DNA of 64,000 nt, taken from assembly GCA_009784375.1 (NCBI GenBank), contig WRBV01000003.1, positions 62,001 through 126,000 of the forward strand. The letters run 5' to 3'. Positions within the stretch are counted from its first letter, which is position 1, and each line of letters begins with the position of its first letter. The notes beneath the pieces are model-generated. The model ran no database searches and was not told the origin of the DNA. It saw only the letters and a program-made list of their open reading frames with translations. Shown here piece by piece: positions 1-8,811 of this stretch. This DNA is from Bacillota bacterium (GTDB lineage Bacteria > Bacillota > Clostridia > Christensenellales > UBA1242). Both the position numbers and the translations under genes were made by a program.

Positions 1-1355
1 ATAAGATATGTTTCAAGCATTTGGTCACGATTTTCACCAAAGTGACGCATTACCGCTGCACGTTCCATTATGTCGTTGAACTGCATTGGGAAGAACGCGC
101 GAAGGAACATTTCTTTCCATTCTTCTCTGCGGTTTTCTGGGATGTTGTTAAACAATGTACTTTCATTGTCGAAGTAATAGAACAATTCATCAGCTGCCTC
201 GATAATTGGGGTAGAAGAACCTGACCATGCCATGTTACGGCTTGCGTTTTCTGGACGCATCATCCACTCGATGAAACCGTATGCTGCATCTACGTTACGT
301 GTGTGACCGTGTGGGTTGGTTGGAATTGCAAAGTTGTTAATCCAAAGGTTTGTGCCTTCCTCGGGAATGATGTATTCAAAGTTTGCTCTGTGGTTTGAGT
401 ATTGCATCACATATACCGCACTTACCGACCATTCGAATGCCATGTGGTGTTGGTTTGTGCTGGAATAGAATTCTTCCAATGTTTGGTCACCAGATTCAAA
501 TATTCTTTGTGGGTGCATACGTTGAAGGAATCTAAGTACTTCGGTCAACTCTTCTTGGAATGTTTCGCGACCATCTTGTGGTGCTGCGCCGAATAATTCA
601 TCCAAGCGATCTGCAAGTGCCTGTCCATTTAATGTAAGAAGTTCATCACGGTGCATTGCAAGACGAGCAAGGGTATAATTCTCACGACCGATAGCCTTGG
701 TTGATGGTTGAATGTTACGTGCTACACCAAACTCTGATACCCATGTCGGGGTGAGTTCTGCGTCATGTGCCCAGAGTGAAGCCCAACCATAGTGTTCGAC
801 TGCTTCACGTAATCCATTGATACGGTTGTCGATAAAGACACCCATAGTACCATAGAGATAAGGTATGCCGAACACAGGAGCAGTCGTATCACGGTGAATG
901 TGACCAGTAATACGTGAGTCGATTACGTCTGGATTAAATTGCCAGTTAGCGGTTTCGCCTTCTGGTGCTATGTTTCTAACTATAGAGTCAGTTCCAGTAG
1001 GTGTAAGGTTATAAATACGGCTGAGGTTAAGAGGTCTTACACGGTTTTCGGCAACAAGTCTTTCAAGCATGTAGTCAGACGGAACGATAATATCCCAATC
1101 TGCACGCTCGTTCACAAGTGCGCGTCGCAGGTCATCATTCGAGCTGTAGGTTCCGATTACTACACGGAAACGGCGACCTGTATGGTCACGCCAGTATCTT
1201 TGGAATTGGTTTTCAATTCCCTCTGCCATGAAATGATCCCAGATGAAAATACGCAAAGTCTGGGAACGTGGAACGCGGATAAGCAACCATGTTGTAAGTC
1301 CACCACCAATAAGAAGTACGGCAATACAAATAATTGCAATAGTTTTTTTTGTCAT
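1..1355 (-). CDS. potD: Spermidine/putrescine ABC transporter substrate-binding protein, 3' end outside window
   Basis: Reverse-strand reading from ATG at 1355 (SD ggaggt upstream) is open to the window edge: MTKKTIAIICIAVLLIGGGLTTWLLIRVPRSQTLRIFIWDHFMAEGIENQFQRYW...; follows potABC. Missing from the ORF track because it runs off the edge. Confidence 0.85.
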   Translation of the reverse strand, partial: MTKKTIAIICIAVLLIGGGLTTWLLIRVPRSQTLRIFIWDHFMAEGIENQFQRYWRDHTGRRFRVVIGTYSSNDDLRRALVNERADWDIIVPSDYMLERLVAENRVRPLNLSRIYNLTPTGTDSIVRNIAPEGETANWQFNPDVIDSRITGHIHRDTTAPVFGIPYLYGTMGVFIDNRINGLREAVEHYGWASLWAHDAELTPTWVSEFGVARNIQPSTKAIGRENYTLARLAMHRDELLTLNGQALADRLDELFGAAPQDGRETFQEELTEVLRFLQRMHPQRIFESGDQTLEEFYSSTNQHHMAFEWSVSAVYVMQYSNHRANFEYIIPEEGTNLWINNFAIPTNPHGHTRNVDAAYGFIEWMMRPENASRNMAWSGSSTPIIEAADELFYYFDNESTLFNNIPENRREEWKEMFLRAFFPMQFNDIMERAAVMRHFGENRDQMLETYL

Positions 1356-1454
1356 TTCGACCTCCTTTTTACATTAGTGCTAAGTCTAATATGTAGCACA
1401 TAAAAGTCAAGTGTTATTTTTCTATTCGCCGCATCACCCTCTCTGTGGGTGCTG

Positions 1455-1501
1455 CTAGATCCTTCATCACTTTGCTCTTCAGGATGACGAATTACTTCGT
1501 C
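1455..1501 (-). repeat. REP-like repeat (family R1), copy 1
   Basis: Reverse complement GACGAAgtaaTTCGTCATCCTGAAGAGCAAAGTGATGAAGGATCTAG. Confidence 0.5.
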
Positions 1502-2286
1502 AATCTCTTCTTTGCATTTCGCGAAAGTTTGAAATTAACGATAATAAGTGCAAGTATAACAACCATGAATACAATAGCGGACAATGCACGGAAACTTGGT
1601 TGCCATCTGAAACTTCGTGGTGCGTACACAATTGTTGGTATTGTTACGATGTCTGCGTTGTTGTAATTGGTAATGATAAATTCATCAACGGAGAGCGTAA
1701 ACCCAACAAGGAACGCACCCAGCATGGCGGGAAACAGTAATGGAATCATTACTTTAAAGAATGCTTGTGATGGGGTAGCACCAAGGTCTTGGGCTGCCTC
1801 GAACATGTTTTTATCAAGTCCACGTAACTTTGGCAAAACGATGAGCATAACGATTGGAAGTGCTACGAGAGTATGTGCAAGAATCAAACGAATATAGCCC
1901 ATGTTAACCATACCAAGCGTAGCATAAAGCAATACAAGTGAGAACGCGGTAACGATTGTCGCATTTATCATAGGTGTAAGGTTTAGTGCCATCATAACGC
2001 CCCGTGTACGTTTTCGCATCTTCATCATACCAACACATGCCATTGTGCCGATAATTGTTGCGGTGAATGCAGCTATGGTTGCTATGAGAAGGCTGTTAAA
2101 TATGGCTTCGAGTATCACATTGTTATTAAACAAATCACGATAATTTTGCAATCCAAATTCAAAATCAGAAAATGATATGCCGCTTCCTTCGGAAAAGCTG
2201 AATATAACTATTAACAGAATTGGCAAATACATAAATGCCAGAATCAAGAATATAAATGTACCGAATATTATTTTTTTCTTTTTCAT
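1492..2286 (-). CDS. potC: Spermidine/putrescine ABC transporter permease
   Basis: MKKKKIIFGTFIFLILAFMYLPILLIVIFSFSEG...; BPD permease EAA-type motif (EAAQDLGATPSQAFFKVMIPLL); SD aggaggg before ATG at 2286. Confidence 0.9.
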   Translation of the reverse strand: MKKKKIIFGTFIFLILAFMYLPILLIVIFSFSEGSGISFSDFEFGLQNYRDLFNNNVILEAIFNSLLIATIAAFTATIIGTMACVGMMKMRKRTRGVMMALNLTPMINATIVTAFSLVLLYATLGMVNMGYIRLILAHTLVALPIVMLIVLPKLRGLDKNMFEAAQDLGATPSQAFFKVMIPLLFPAMLGAFLVGFTLSVDEFIITNYNNADIVTIPTIVYAPRSFRWQPSFRALSAIVFMVVILALIIVNFKLSRNAKKRLTK

Positions 2287-2297
2287 TTGTATCCCTC

Positions 2298-3089
2298 CTA
2301 CCACAAGCCGCCGCGCTTGTTACCGACTTTTGAAAACCTGTTGAGTATAAGAACGGATAATCCGACAAGTACAAGTAATATCAGCGAAAGGACACTTCCT
2401 CGACCAACCCCAATGTCACCAGCACGATATTGAATGTTAAGTAATTCACCAAGCATTCTCCAGTCCGAACCACCGCCGCCAAAGAACGAGCTTAGGAAAT
2501 ATGTTGAAACAATTGGCGAGAATACCAATATGAATGCGGCAATAATCCCAGGCATTGACAAGGGGAGAACAGTCTTTGTGAAAACTTTGCGTGGCGTTGC
2601 ACCAAGGTCTTGGCTTGCCTCGAGATGTTTTTTATCAATGTTTCCAAGGACGATATAGATTGGTAATATTGTTATAGGTAAAAAGTTAACTACAAGAGAA
2701 ATCAAGAGCGCCCAAAAACCAGGAGTAATGTCCACCAATATAAATAAATTTCGAAGTGCAATCGAACGCAGTAACAAGTTCGTCCACATAGGTAATGTGA
2801 ACAGAAGGAGTATTGTTGTTCTGCGTTTAAATCCAGTCATTGTGAGTCCATATGCAATAGGGTAAGCGATAAGTAAACAGATAACTGCTGCAAGTATTGC
2901 TATCCATAAAGAGCGACCCAGGATTGTCCATGCTATGTTATCGTTAAATACATCGCGGAAATGTTGAAACGTAAAGCCATCATCACTTGTAAAAGCATAC
3001 CAAAAAAGCAAACAAAGCGGAAAAACCACCATCATAAGCATGAATATAATAAATGGAGCTGCGAACAGGGCATATTTCTTTCGTACCAT
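2298..3089 (-). CDS. potB: Spermidine/putrescine ABC transporter permease
   Basis: EASQDLGATPRKVFTKTVLPLSMPG motif, multiple TM segments, SD aaggagg. Confidence 0.9.
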   Translation of the reverse strand: MVRKKYALFAAPFIIFMLMMVVFPLCLLFWYAFTSDDGFTFQHFRDVFNDNIAWTILGRSLWIAILAAVICLLIAYPIAYGLTMTGFKRRTTILLLFTLPMWTNLLLRSIALRNLFILVDITPGFWALLISLVVNFLPITILPIYIVLGNIDKKHLEASQDLGATPRKVFTKTVLPLSMPGIIAAFILVFSPIVSTYFLSSFFGGGGSDWRMLGELLNIQYRAGDIGVGRGSVLSLILLVLVGLSVLILNRFSKVGNKRGGLW

Positions 3090-3123
3090 AACTGCCTCCT
3101 TGAATTAGTTTTTTGGTGAATTT

Positions 3124-4602
3124 TTATTCTTCGTCGTTTTCCTCTCTTTTTTCGACGCGGATATGTTCGGGTTTTATCCTTATCCCTACGTGGTCGTCGA
3201 TATCCCATTCAGTTGGTGTATGTATAATGAATAATGTATCATTTTGTGCCCAGACTTTGACCTGGTAGTATGTGCCTTTGTATATCGTGCTTGTAACGTG
3301 TCCTGAAATCGTTCCTTCGTCTGGATCGTCAAGTATTTCTATGTTCTCGAATTCAACGGAAGCAAGTACAGGTTCGCCTTTTTCCATTTCAAAGGTTGGA
3401 GAAATCTCAAAATCAGTCCCAGCAATCTCGACTTTATCTTCACCGCGTGCATAGGTCTGGTATTCGTTTATTATGGCTTCCTTTTTCATTATGTGCATAT
3501 CACTAGGTTTTATGGCAAGACCAACGCTTTCACCGACTTTGAATTCATCCATTGTCTGTACCGTGAATTCATATTCATTTGCCTTGATAATCTTTTCGAA
3601 ATAAGTCCCCATAAAGGTTGATGATAGAACGGTCCCAGCAAGTTGGACTTTTTTATCTTTTGGTTTTAAAATCTGGATATCTTCGGGACGGATTACTATG
3701 TCAATTGGTTGATTTTTCGTGAATCCTTTGTCTGAACATTCAAATATCGTGTCAAGGAATTTTACTTTGAAGTCCTGTAACATAATACCGCTTATGATAT
3801 TCGATTCGCCGATAAAGTCTGCGACAAATGCGTTGGATGGTTCATCATATATTTGTTTTGGTGTACCGACCTGTTGAATTACACCATCGTTAATAACGAC
3901 TATTGTGTCAGACATGGTAAGTGCTTCTTCTTGGTCGTGTGTGACATAAAGGAAAGTAATACCAAGTTCGTTGTGCATACGTTTGAGTTCCATTTGCATC
4001 TCTTTACGCATCTTTAAATCAAGTGCGCCTAGTGGTTCGTCAAGTAATAAAACCCTTGGTTCATTGACAATCGCACGAGCAATAGCCACACGTTGTTGTT
4101 GACCACCACTCAGAGAATCTATATCACGGTGACCATATTCAGCAAGATTAACAAGTGCAAGGGCATCGTCGACCTTTTTCTTTATCTCGGATTTTGTGAA
4201 TCTACGGGTCTTTTTATTTTTATATTGTTTTGTTGCACGTTCTTGTTCGGTGGTTTCAAATACTTTTAATTTTAATCCGAATGCAATATTGTTAAACACA
4301 TCTAAATGCGGAAACAATGCGTATTTTTGGAAGACTGTGTTTACGTTACGTTTATGTGGAGGAATGCTTGTAACATTTTTGCCCTCAAGGTAAATAGTTC
4401 CACTTGTAGGTGTTTCGAATCCAGCAATCATACGTAAAAGGGTGGTCTTTCCACAACCAGAAGGTCCAAGAAAGGTTACAAATTCACCTTTTTTAATTTT
4501 AAGATTAACGTCATCGACTACTGTTTCTTTTTCATAGACTTTGACGATGTTTTTTAATTCAACAATTGTCTCAAGGTTTTTTTTCTTTACCATTTCTTTC
4601 AT
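3124..4602 (-). CDS. potA: Spermidine/putrescine ABC transporter ATP-binding protein with extended C-terminus
   Basis: Walker A GPSGCGKTT, signature LSGGQQQR, Walker B VLLLDEP; C-terminal TOBE-like regions; SD aaggagg. Confidence 0.9.
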   Translation of the reverse strand: MKEMVKKKNLETIVELKNIVKVYEKETVVDDVNLKIKKGEFVTFLGPSGCGKTTLLRMIAGFETPTSGTIYLEGKNVTSIPPHKRNVNTVFQKYALFPHLDVFNNIAFGLKLKVFETTEQERATKQYKNKKTRRFTKSEIKKKVDDALALVNLAEYGHRDIDSLSGGQQQRVAIARAIVNEPRVLLLDEPLGALDLKMRKEMQMELKRMHNELGITFLYVTHDQEEALTMSDTIVVINDGVIQQVGTPKQIYDEPSNAFVADFIGESNIISGIMLQDFKVKFLDTIFECSDKGFTKNQPIDIVIRPEDIQILKPKDKKVQLAGTVLSSTFMGTYFEKIIKANEYEFTVQTMDEFKVGESVGLAIKPSDMHIMKKEAIINEYQTYARGEDKVEIAGTDFEISPTFEMEKGEPVLASVEFENIEILDDPDEGTISGHVTSTIYKGTYYQVKVWAQNDTLFIIHTPTEWDIDDHVGIRIKPEHIRVEKREENDEE

Positions 4603-4829
4603 TGTGAAGCCCTCCTTGTAGTATGTGTCGTATTATACAAGAACATGTTCTTATACAATCTTGTTGTAAAGTGGGCTCTAATGACAAGAGTTATGGAATC
4701 ACCGTTTGGCAATTCCTTGGTCAAGCATAAAAACCCCCTTGTAATTAAGATGAGATATAATAGGGCAAAATAGGGGCGGTGTCAATCTTATTTTTTAAAC
4801 TTTTAAAGATAAAAATTCTATCAAGAAAC

Positions 4830-4868
4830 CATTCTCGACCGACCGAAGGGAGCGGAGAGATCTAGCGA
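4830..4868 (+). repeat. REP-like repeat (family R1), copy 2
   Basis: CATTCTCGACCGACCGAAGGGAGCGGAGAGATCTAGCGA. Confidence 0.5.
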
Positions 4869-4900
4869 ATGTATAAAAAGAAACTTTTTAAAATTACCTA

Positions 4901-4929
4901 TTGACAAGGGGATTATGTCATGTTATTCT
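4901..4929 (+). promoter_or_regulatory. Candidate promoter of the infC leader
   Basis: TTGACA (4901-4906), 17-nt spacer, TATTCT (4924-4929); about 270 nt upstream of infC. Confidence 0.55.
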
Positions 4930-5028
4930 TACAATGTAAAAAAGAAGAAGAAAAACACTTTCTCACCCCAGCCATTAGGTCACGGGTTAACCAAAAAATA
5001 TTCCCCCAAGTATTTTTTGCGAGACGAG

Positions 5029-5051
5029 GAAGTGCATAGCACTTCTTTTTT
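5029..5051 (+). terminator. Intrinsic terminator/attenuator inside the infC leader
   Basis: GAAGTGC-ATA-GCACTTC perfect 7-bp stem followed by TTTTTT. Confidence 0.75.
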
Positions 5052-5065
5052 CACGACAAGGGGTG

Positions 5066-5113
5066 ATGACCTGTTCGCACCGCGAACACTTCGGATTGTT
5101 TAACATTAATGTC
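5066..5113 (-). repeat. Hairpin repeat (family R2), copy in infC leader
   Basis: atgaccTGTTCGC-acc-GCGAACActtcggattgtttaacattaatgtcaaa. Confidence 0.5.
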
Positions 5114-5205
5114 AAACGCCGGAGGCGGATACCCTCGACCCAAATTAAGACGTTGTGCTTGAATAGGGTGAAGTTTGTCAAACAGAGAATTTTAGGAGGG
5201 GATAA

Positions 5206-5742
5206 ATTATTTTTAAAGAATTGCAAATCAACAATCAAATCAAAGCGAGTGAACTGCGGGTTATATCCGAAGATAACGAGCAGCTTGGGGTTATGTCTTA
5301 TTCACAAGCTATGCGTCTTGCGGATGAAAAAGAATTGGACTTGGTTCTTATAAGTCCGACGGCAAATCCGCCAGTTGCACGAATTACCGATTATGGCAAA
5401 TTCAAGTTCGATGCAATACGTCGCGAGAAAGAACAAAAAAAGGCAAGCAAACAAGCAAAGATCAAGGAAATTCAATTAAGCCTTAATATCCAAGAAAACG
5501 AAGTTGCGTTCAAGATGAAAGCGGCACGTGGATTCATCGAGGATGGTAACAAGGTCAAAGTTGCAATTAACCGAATCCGAGGTCGTGCGACCATGAACAT
5601 CGATAAAGGTATTGCAACACTAACAAAAGTTGCAGCCGACTTTGCAGACATCGCCGACTTGGAAACACCACCAACAAAGGGTGGGGTTCCAGGGCGTAAC
5701 ATGAACATAATCATGATACTTGCGCCGAAAAAAAAGAAATGA
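5206..5742 (+). CDS. infC: Translation initiation factor IF-3, probable ATT start
   Basis: INNQIKASELRVISEDNEQLGVMSYSQAMRLADEKELDLVLISPTANPPVARITDYGKFKFD; SD AGGAGGGG at 5194-5201; in-frame ATT at 5206/5209 has proper spacing whereas TTG 5221 is about 20 nt from the SD. Confidence 0.9.
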   Translation: MIFKELQINNQIKASELRVISEDNEQLGVMSYSQAMRLADEKELDLVLISPTANPPVARITDYGKFKFDAIRREKEQKKASKQAKIKEIQLSLNIQENEVAFKMKAARGFIEDGNKVKVAINRIRGRATMNIDKGIATLTKVAADFADIADLETPPTKGGVPGRNMNIIMILAPKKKK

Positions 5743-5792
5743 CCAGGGGTGATCCCTGGACCCAGTATGGGTTTTGCGGGGGAAACTTTCAC

Positions 5793-5830
5793 GTCATTCA
5801 GAACGAGCGTAAGCGAGTGAAGAATCTAGC
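5793..5830 (+). repeat. REP-like repeat (family R1), copy 3
   Basis: GTCATTCAGAACGAGCGTAAGCGAGTGAAGAATCTAGC. Confidence 0.5.
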
Positions 5831-5885
5831 AAGTACGAACGAAGTGAGTACGAAGCGGTAAATAAAAACAAGGAGAATTACTAAA

Positions 5886-6098
5886 ATGCCTAAAATGAAA
5901 TCACACAGCGGAGCGAAGAAGCGCTTCAAAGTAAACAAAGCAGGAACACGAGTAAAACGTGCTTGCCAAAACAAAAACCACATCTTGAACAAAAAATCAA
6001 GAGAGCGTAAAAGAAAACTTCGTCAAGGAGATTACGTTCACAGCGGCCAAGAGCGTATGATCAAGGCACTTATCGGCGAGGGTGGAAAATCAAATTAA
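5886..6098 (+). CDS. rpmI: 50S ribosomal protein L35
   Basis: MPKMKSHSGAKKRFKVNKAGTRVKRACQNKNHILNKKSRERKRKL; SD aaggaga. Confidence 0.95.
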   Translation: MPKMKSHSGAKKRFKVNKAGTRVKRACQNKNHILNKKSRERKRKLRQGDYVHSGQERMIKALIGEGGKSN

Positions 6099-6248
6099 AA
6101 TTTCGGCTCTTTTTGCCCACTTCATCGTCAGTTCGCTCGCCAATATTAATACATATTGCCTTCGCGAACTTCCTTGAATTGAACAAAAAATGACTGAAAT
6201 TTTGAATTCGATTACGAGTTATGTTATATTATTAAGGAGAAAACTATT

Positions 6249-6605
6249 ATGAGAATCAAAGGTTCAATAAATAAAATGAAAAGAAGAAGAAAGGTTTTGA
6301 AACTTGCGAAAGGTTATCGCGGTTCAAAATCAACATTGTTCCGTGTTGCACGTGAACAAGTAATGAAGAGCGGTCAATATGCATACATAGGTCGCCGTCT
6401 TAGAAAACGTGATTTTCGCCGTCTTTGGATTGCACGTATTAACGCTGCAGCACGTGTAAACGGTCTTTCATACAGCCGTATGATGGACGGTCTTAAAAAG
6501 GCAAACATTGATGTTAACCGTAAAATGCTTTCTGAAATGGCTATCCATGATGCAAAGGCATTTGCAACTCTTGCCGAAAAAGCAAAAGCTGCATTAAGTG
6601 CGTAA
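6249..6605 (+). CDS. rplT: 50S ribosomal protein L20
   Basis: [71 protein letters not shown] aaggaga. Confidence 0.95.
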   Translation: MRIKGSINKMKRRRKVLKLAKGYRGSKSTLFRVAREQVMKSGQYAYIGRRLRKRDFRRLWIARINAAARVNGLSYSRMMDGLKKANIDVNRKMLSEMAIHDAKAFATLAEKAKAALSA

Positions 6606-6626
6606 TACTAAAAATAAAAAATCCAC

Positions 6627-6655
6627 GGGACGGGTCTTGCACTCGTCTCTTTTTT
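6627..6655 (+). terminator. Intrinsic terminator downstream of rplT
   Basis: GGGACGGGT-cttgc-ACTCGTCTC stem (with G-U) followed by TTTTTT. Confidence 0.6.
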
Positions 6656-6705
6656 ATGATCTGTCCGCAACGCGGACACTTAGATTTATTCTTAATGTCC
6701 AAAAA
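6656..6705 (-). repeat. Hairpin repeat (family R2), copy after rplT
   Basis: atgatcTGTCCGC-aac-GCGGACActtagatttattcttaatgtccaaaaa. Confidence 0.5.
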
Positions 6706-6763
6706 GGTATTACAAATATTCGTAGAATATTGCAATGATACCTTTTTTATGTTAGTATATTGT

Positions 6764-7141
6764 ATGGAGAAAGATTATGAAATTCCTGAGTGGATATCCG
6801 TTCATCAGTTCGAGTGTTTCAAATTTATGATAGAACTGGAAAATCGTGGGAAGGATGTTGAGTTAGAAAAATTAAGAGCAATCAACGAGTATATAAATAT
6901 AGAGGCACCAGAAAATCCTGGACTTGCAAAATACATCGATAAACAAAGATTTAAAGATGGCGATATCTTAGGTGGTAAAGTAATGATGGCAAGGTTCGGA
7001 ATTCAAAAAGTGGCGGCGACAAAAGACGTCAAGACAGGCTTATATGATTTGTACCCAGCAGGCGGTGGTGGTTTGTGTGCAGGCGGTATTGCTTTGCACG
7101 TTCATATTCCAGAAACAAGTGTGCGAGTTGTGGAATGTTGA
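6764..7141 (+). CDS. Hypothetical protein, paralogue of the next gene
   Basis: MEKDYEIPEWISVHQFECFKFMIELENRG...KLRAINEYINIEAPENPGLAKYIDKQRFKDGDIL; TTGCAA-17-TAGTAT ends 5 nt before ATG. Confidence 0.7.
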   Translation: MEKDYEIPEWISVHQFECFKFMIELENRGKDVELEKLRAINEYINIEAPENPGLAKYIDKQRFKDGDILGGKVMMARFGIQKVAATKDVKTGLYDLYPAGGGGLCAGGIALHVHIPETSVRVVEC

Positions 7142-7172
7142 CTTTTAGCGATTTTTGTCGTAATATACATAT

Positions 7173-7607
7173 ATGAGTTTTATTGAAACAGCAATCAATG
7201 GTTTTAAATCAAAAAATGCCATTAGACAATTTGAAGATTACAAGCAAGATATCGAGGAAAATTTCCCTCCACGCTTGCGAATGAGACAAGTCAATGACTA
7301 TATAAACGAACATGCACCAAACAAGCCTGAACTTGCAAGATATATTGAGCAGGGTCGTTTTTCTCGCGAAGATTTGATTGTTGTAAAACATACAGAAAGT
7401 CTTATTATCCACGCACCCGATGGCAAGCAAGATAAAGATGGAAATCCTATGTATGAAAGATTTATGATGTTTGATATGGGATATAAAATTGACGGCTATA
7501 GTTGTTCCGAGGAAGATATTACAAGACAGACTAGTGGTCAAGGATTTGATAAAAATTTCATGGAAGCCGTAGATATTCGTGTTGTGCCTTGTGAAAAAGA
7601 AAGTTGA
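7173..7607 (+). CDS. Hypothetical protein, paralogue of the preceding gene
   Basis: MSFIETAINGFKSKNAIRQFEDYKQ...RQVNDYINEHAPNKPELARYIEQGRFSREDLI; TTGACT-17-TAATAT ends 6 nt before ATG. Confidence 0.75.
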   Translation: MSFIETAINGFKSKNAIRQFEDYKQDIEENFPPRLRMRQVNDYINEHAPNKPELARYIEQGRFSREDLIVVKHTESLIIHAPDGKQDKDGNPMYERFMMFDMGYKIDGYSCSEEDITRQTSGQGFDKNFMEAVDIRVVPCEKES

Positions 7608-7639
7608 TTGTAGTCACGTTTTCAATTATAATATTTTAT

Positions 7640-8365
7640 ATGATAATAACTTCATCCGCTAATCCGACTTTTAAAAATTTGAAATTGCTCACGACCAAAA
7701 AGGGCCGTCGTGAGTTTTCTTTGTGTATTATCGAGGGCGAAAAGATAATTTTTGAAAATCTTGAACGAATTGAACAAATTTTTGTTTGCGATGGTTATGT
7801 GATTACACCAAATTTACGTGATATGGAACCAATTGTTTTGGACAAAAAATTGTTTGATTCGGTTTCGTCTCTTGAAACACCAACGGGGATAATTGCAATC
7901 GCAGGAATTCCGAATCAAGCAGAAGTGACATATCCGTTCTTGGTTCTCGACCGAATTCAAGACCCAGGAAATATGGGGACATTGTTGCGTACGGCATGTG
8001 CATTTGGGTTCAAGACAATTTTCACAGTAGATTGCGTTGACGTTTGGTCGCAAAAGGTTTTAAGAGCAGGTATGGGCAGCCAGTTCAAGTTAAATATAAT
8101 TGATACAAATTATGAAATGTTAACTAAGCACATCGGCGATTGTGAATTATTTATTGCCGATATGGGTGGGCAGATGGCGTCAGGCGATTACTTGGATGAA
8201 AAGGATTTTGGACTTGTTCTTGGGAATGAAGGGCAAGGCGTAAGTGTAGAGATTAAAAAATTGCCACACACAATAGTATCAATCCCAATGCAAAACAATG
8301 TCGAGAGTCTGAATGTCGCCGTTGCGGGTGGGATACTGATGTATGAATTAGTAAAAGTTAAATAA
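7640..8365 (+). CDS. TrmH/SpoU-family RNA 2'-O-ribose methyltransferase
   Basis: LVLDRIQDPGNMGTLLRTACAFGF; FGLVLGNEGQGVS; SIPMQNNVESLNVAVAGGILMYE; start set by leaderless promoter TATAAT-7 nt-ATG. Confidence 0.88.
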   Translation: MIITSSANPTFKNLKLLTTKKGRREFSLCIIEGEKIIFENLERIEQIFVCDGYVITPNLRDMEPIVLDKKLFDSVSSLETPTGIIAIAGIPNQAEVTYPFLVLDRIQDPGNMGTLLRTACAFGFKTIFTVDCVDVWSQKVLRAGMGSQFKLNIIDTNYEMLTKHIGDCELFIADMGGQMASGDYLDEKDFGLVLGNEGQGVSVEIKKLPHTIVSIPMQNNVESLNVAVAGGILMYELVKVK

Positions 8366-8404
8366 GCTTTTTGGATTTTTATTTTAATGTGTTAAATTTT
8401 TATT

Positions 8405-8752
8405 GTGGAAACAAAACTTACAGATGAACAACGTAGACAAATGGAGTACCTTGCTATTGCACGATCATATTTGTTTGATAGAAGTATTAGGATTGATAGT
8501 AGTAGAAAAAGGGAGTCTGATGTATTAGAATATTTGGTCTCCCTTGGCTTTTTGGATAAGCACGAAAATGCTCATAATACGAAAGTTGATATTTATTCAA
8601 TTAACGAAAAGGGAAGAGCATATTTAGCTGGTTTAGAGCTATCCGAAAAAGAAAAAAAGATTCAGAAAAAATCTGAGACTATTTGGAATAGTGTAAACTC
8701 TGCTATCGCTCTGCTAGCGCTTGTTGTGGCAATAGTTGCTTTTTTCATTTAA
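8405..8752 (+). CDS. Hypothetical protein with C-terminal TM helix (GTG start)
   Basis: METKLTDEQRRQMEYLAIARSYLFDRSI...SAIALLALVVAIVAFFI; TTGGAT-16-TAAATT then 6 nt then GTG. Confidence 0.6.
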   Translation: METKLTDEQRRQMEYLAIARSYLFDRSIRIDSSRKRESDVLEYLVSLGFLDKHENAHNTKVDIYSINEKGRAYLAGLELSEKEKKIQKKSETIWNSVNSAIALLALVVAIVAFFI

Positions 8753-8811
8753 TACAAAACTTTGTAGAAATATCTTTCCAAATAGCTTGTTATCTATTAT
8801 AATGCTTAAAT

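Noticed and set aside
939-1403. 154-aa plus-strand ORF
   Set aside because: Lies antisense to potD, which has an SD and a family-typical sequence.
4987-5238. 83-aa minus ORF with KCSRCEQ motif
   Set aside because: Covers the infC leader and an R2 repeat; coding function is not supported, although the CxxC reading is noted as an alternative for R2.
5221-5742. infC starting at TTG 5221 as in the ORF track
   Set aside because: About 20 nt from the SD and truncates the conserved IF-3 N-terminus; ATT at 5206/5209 fits better.
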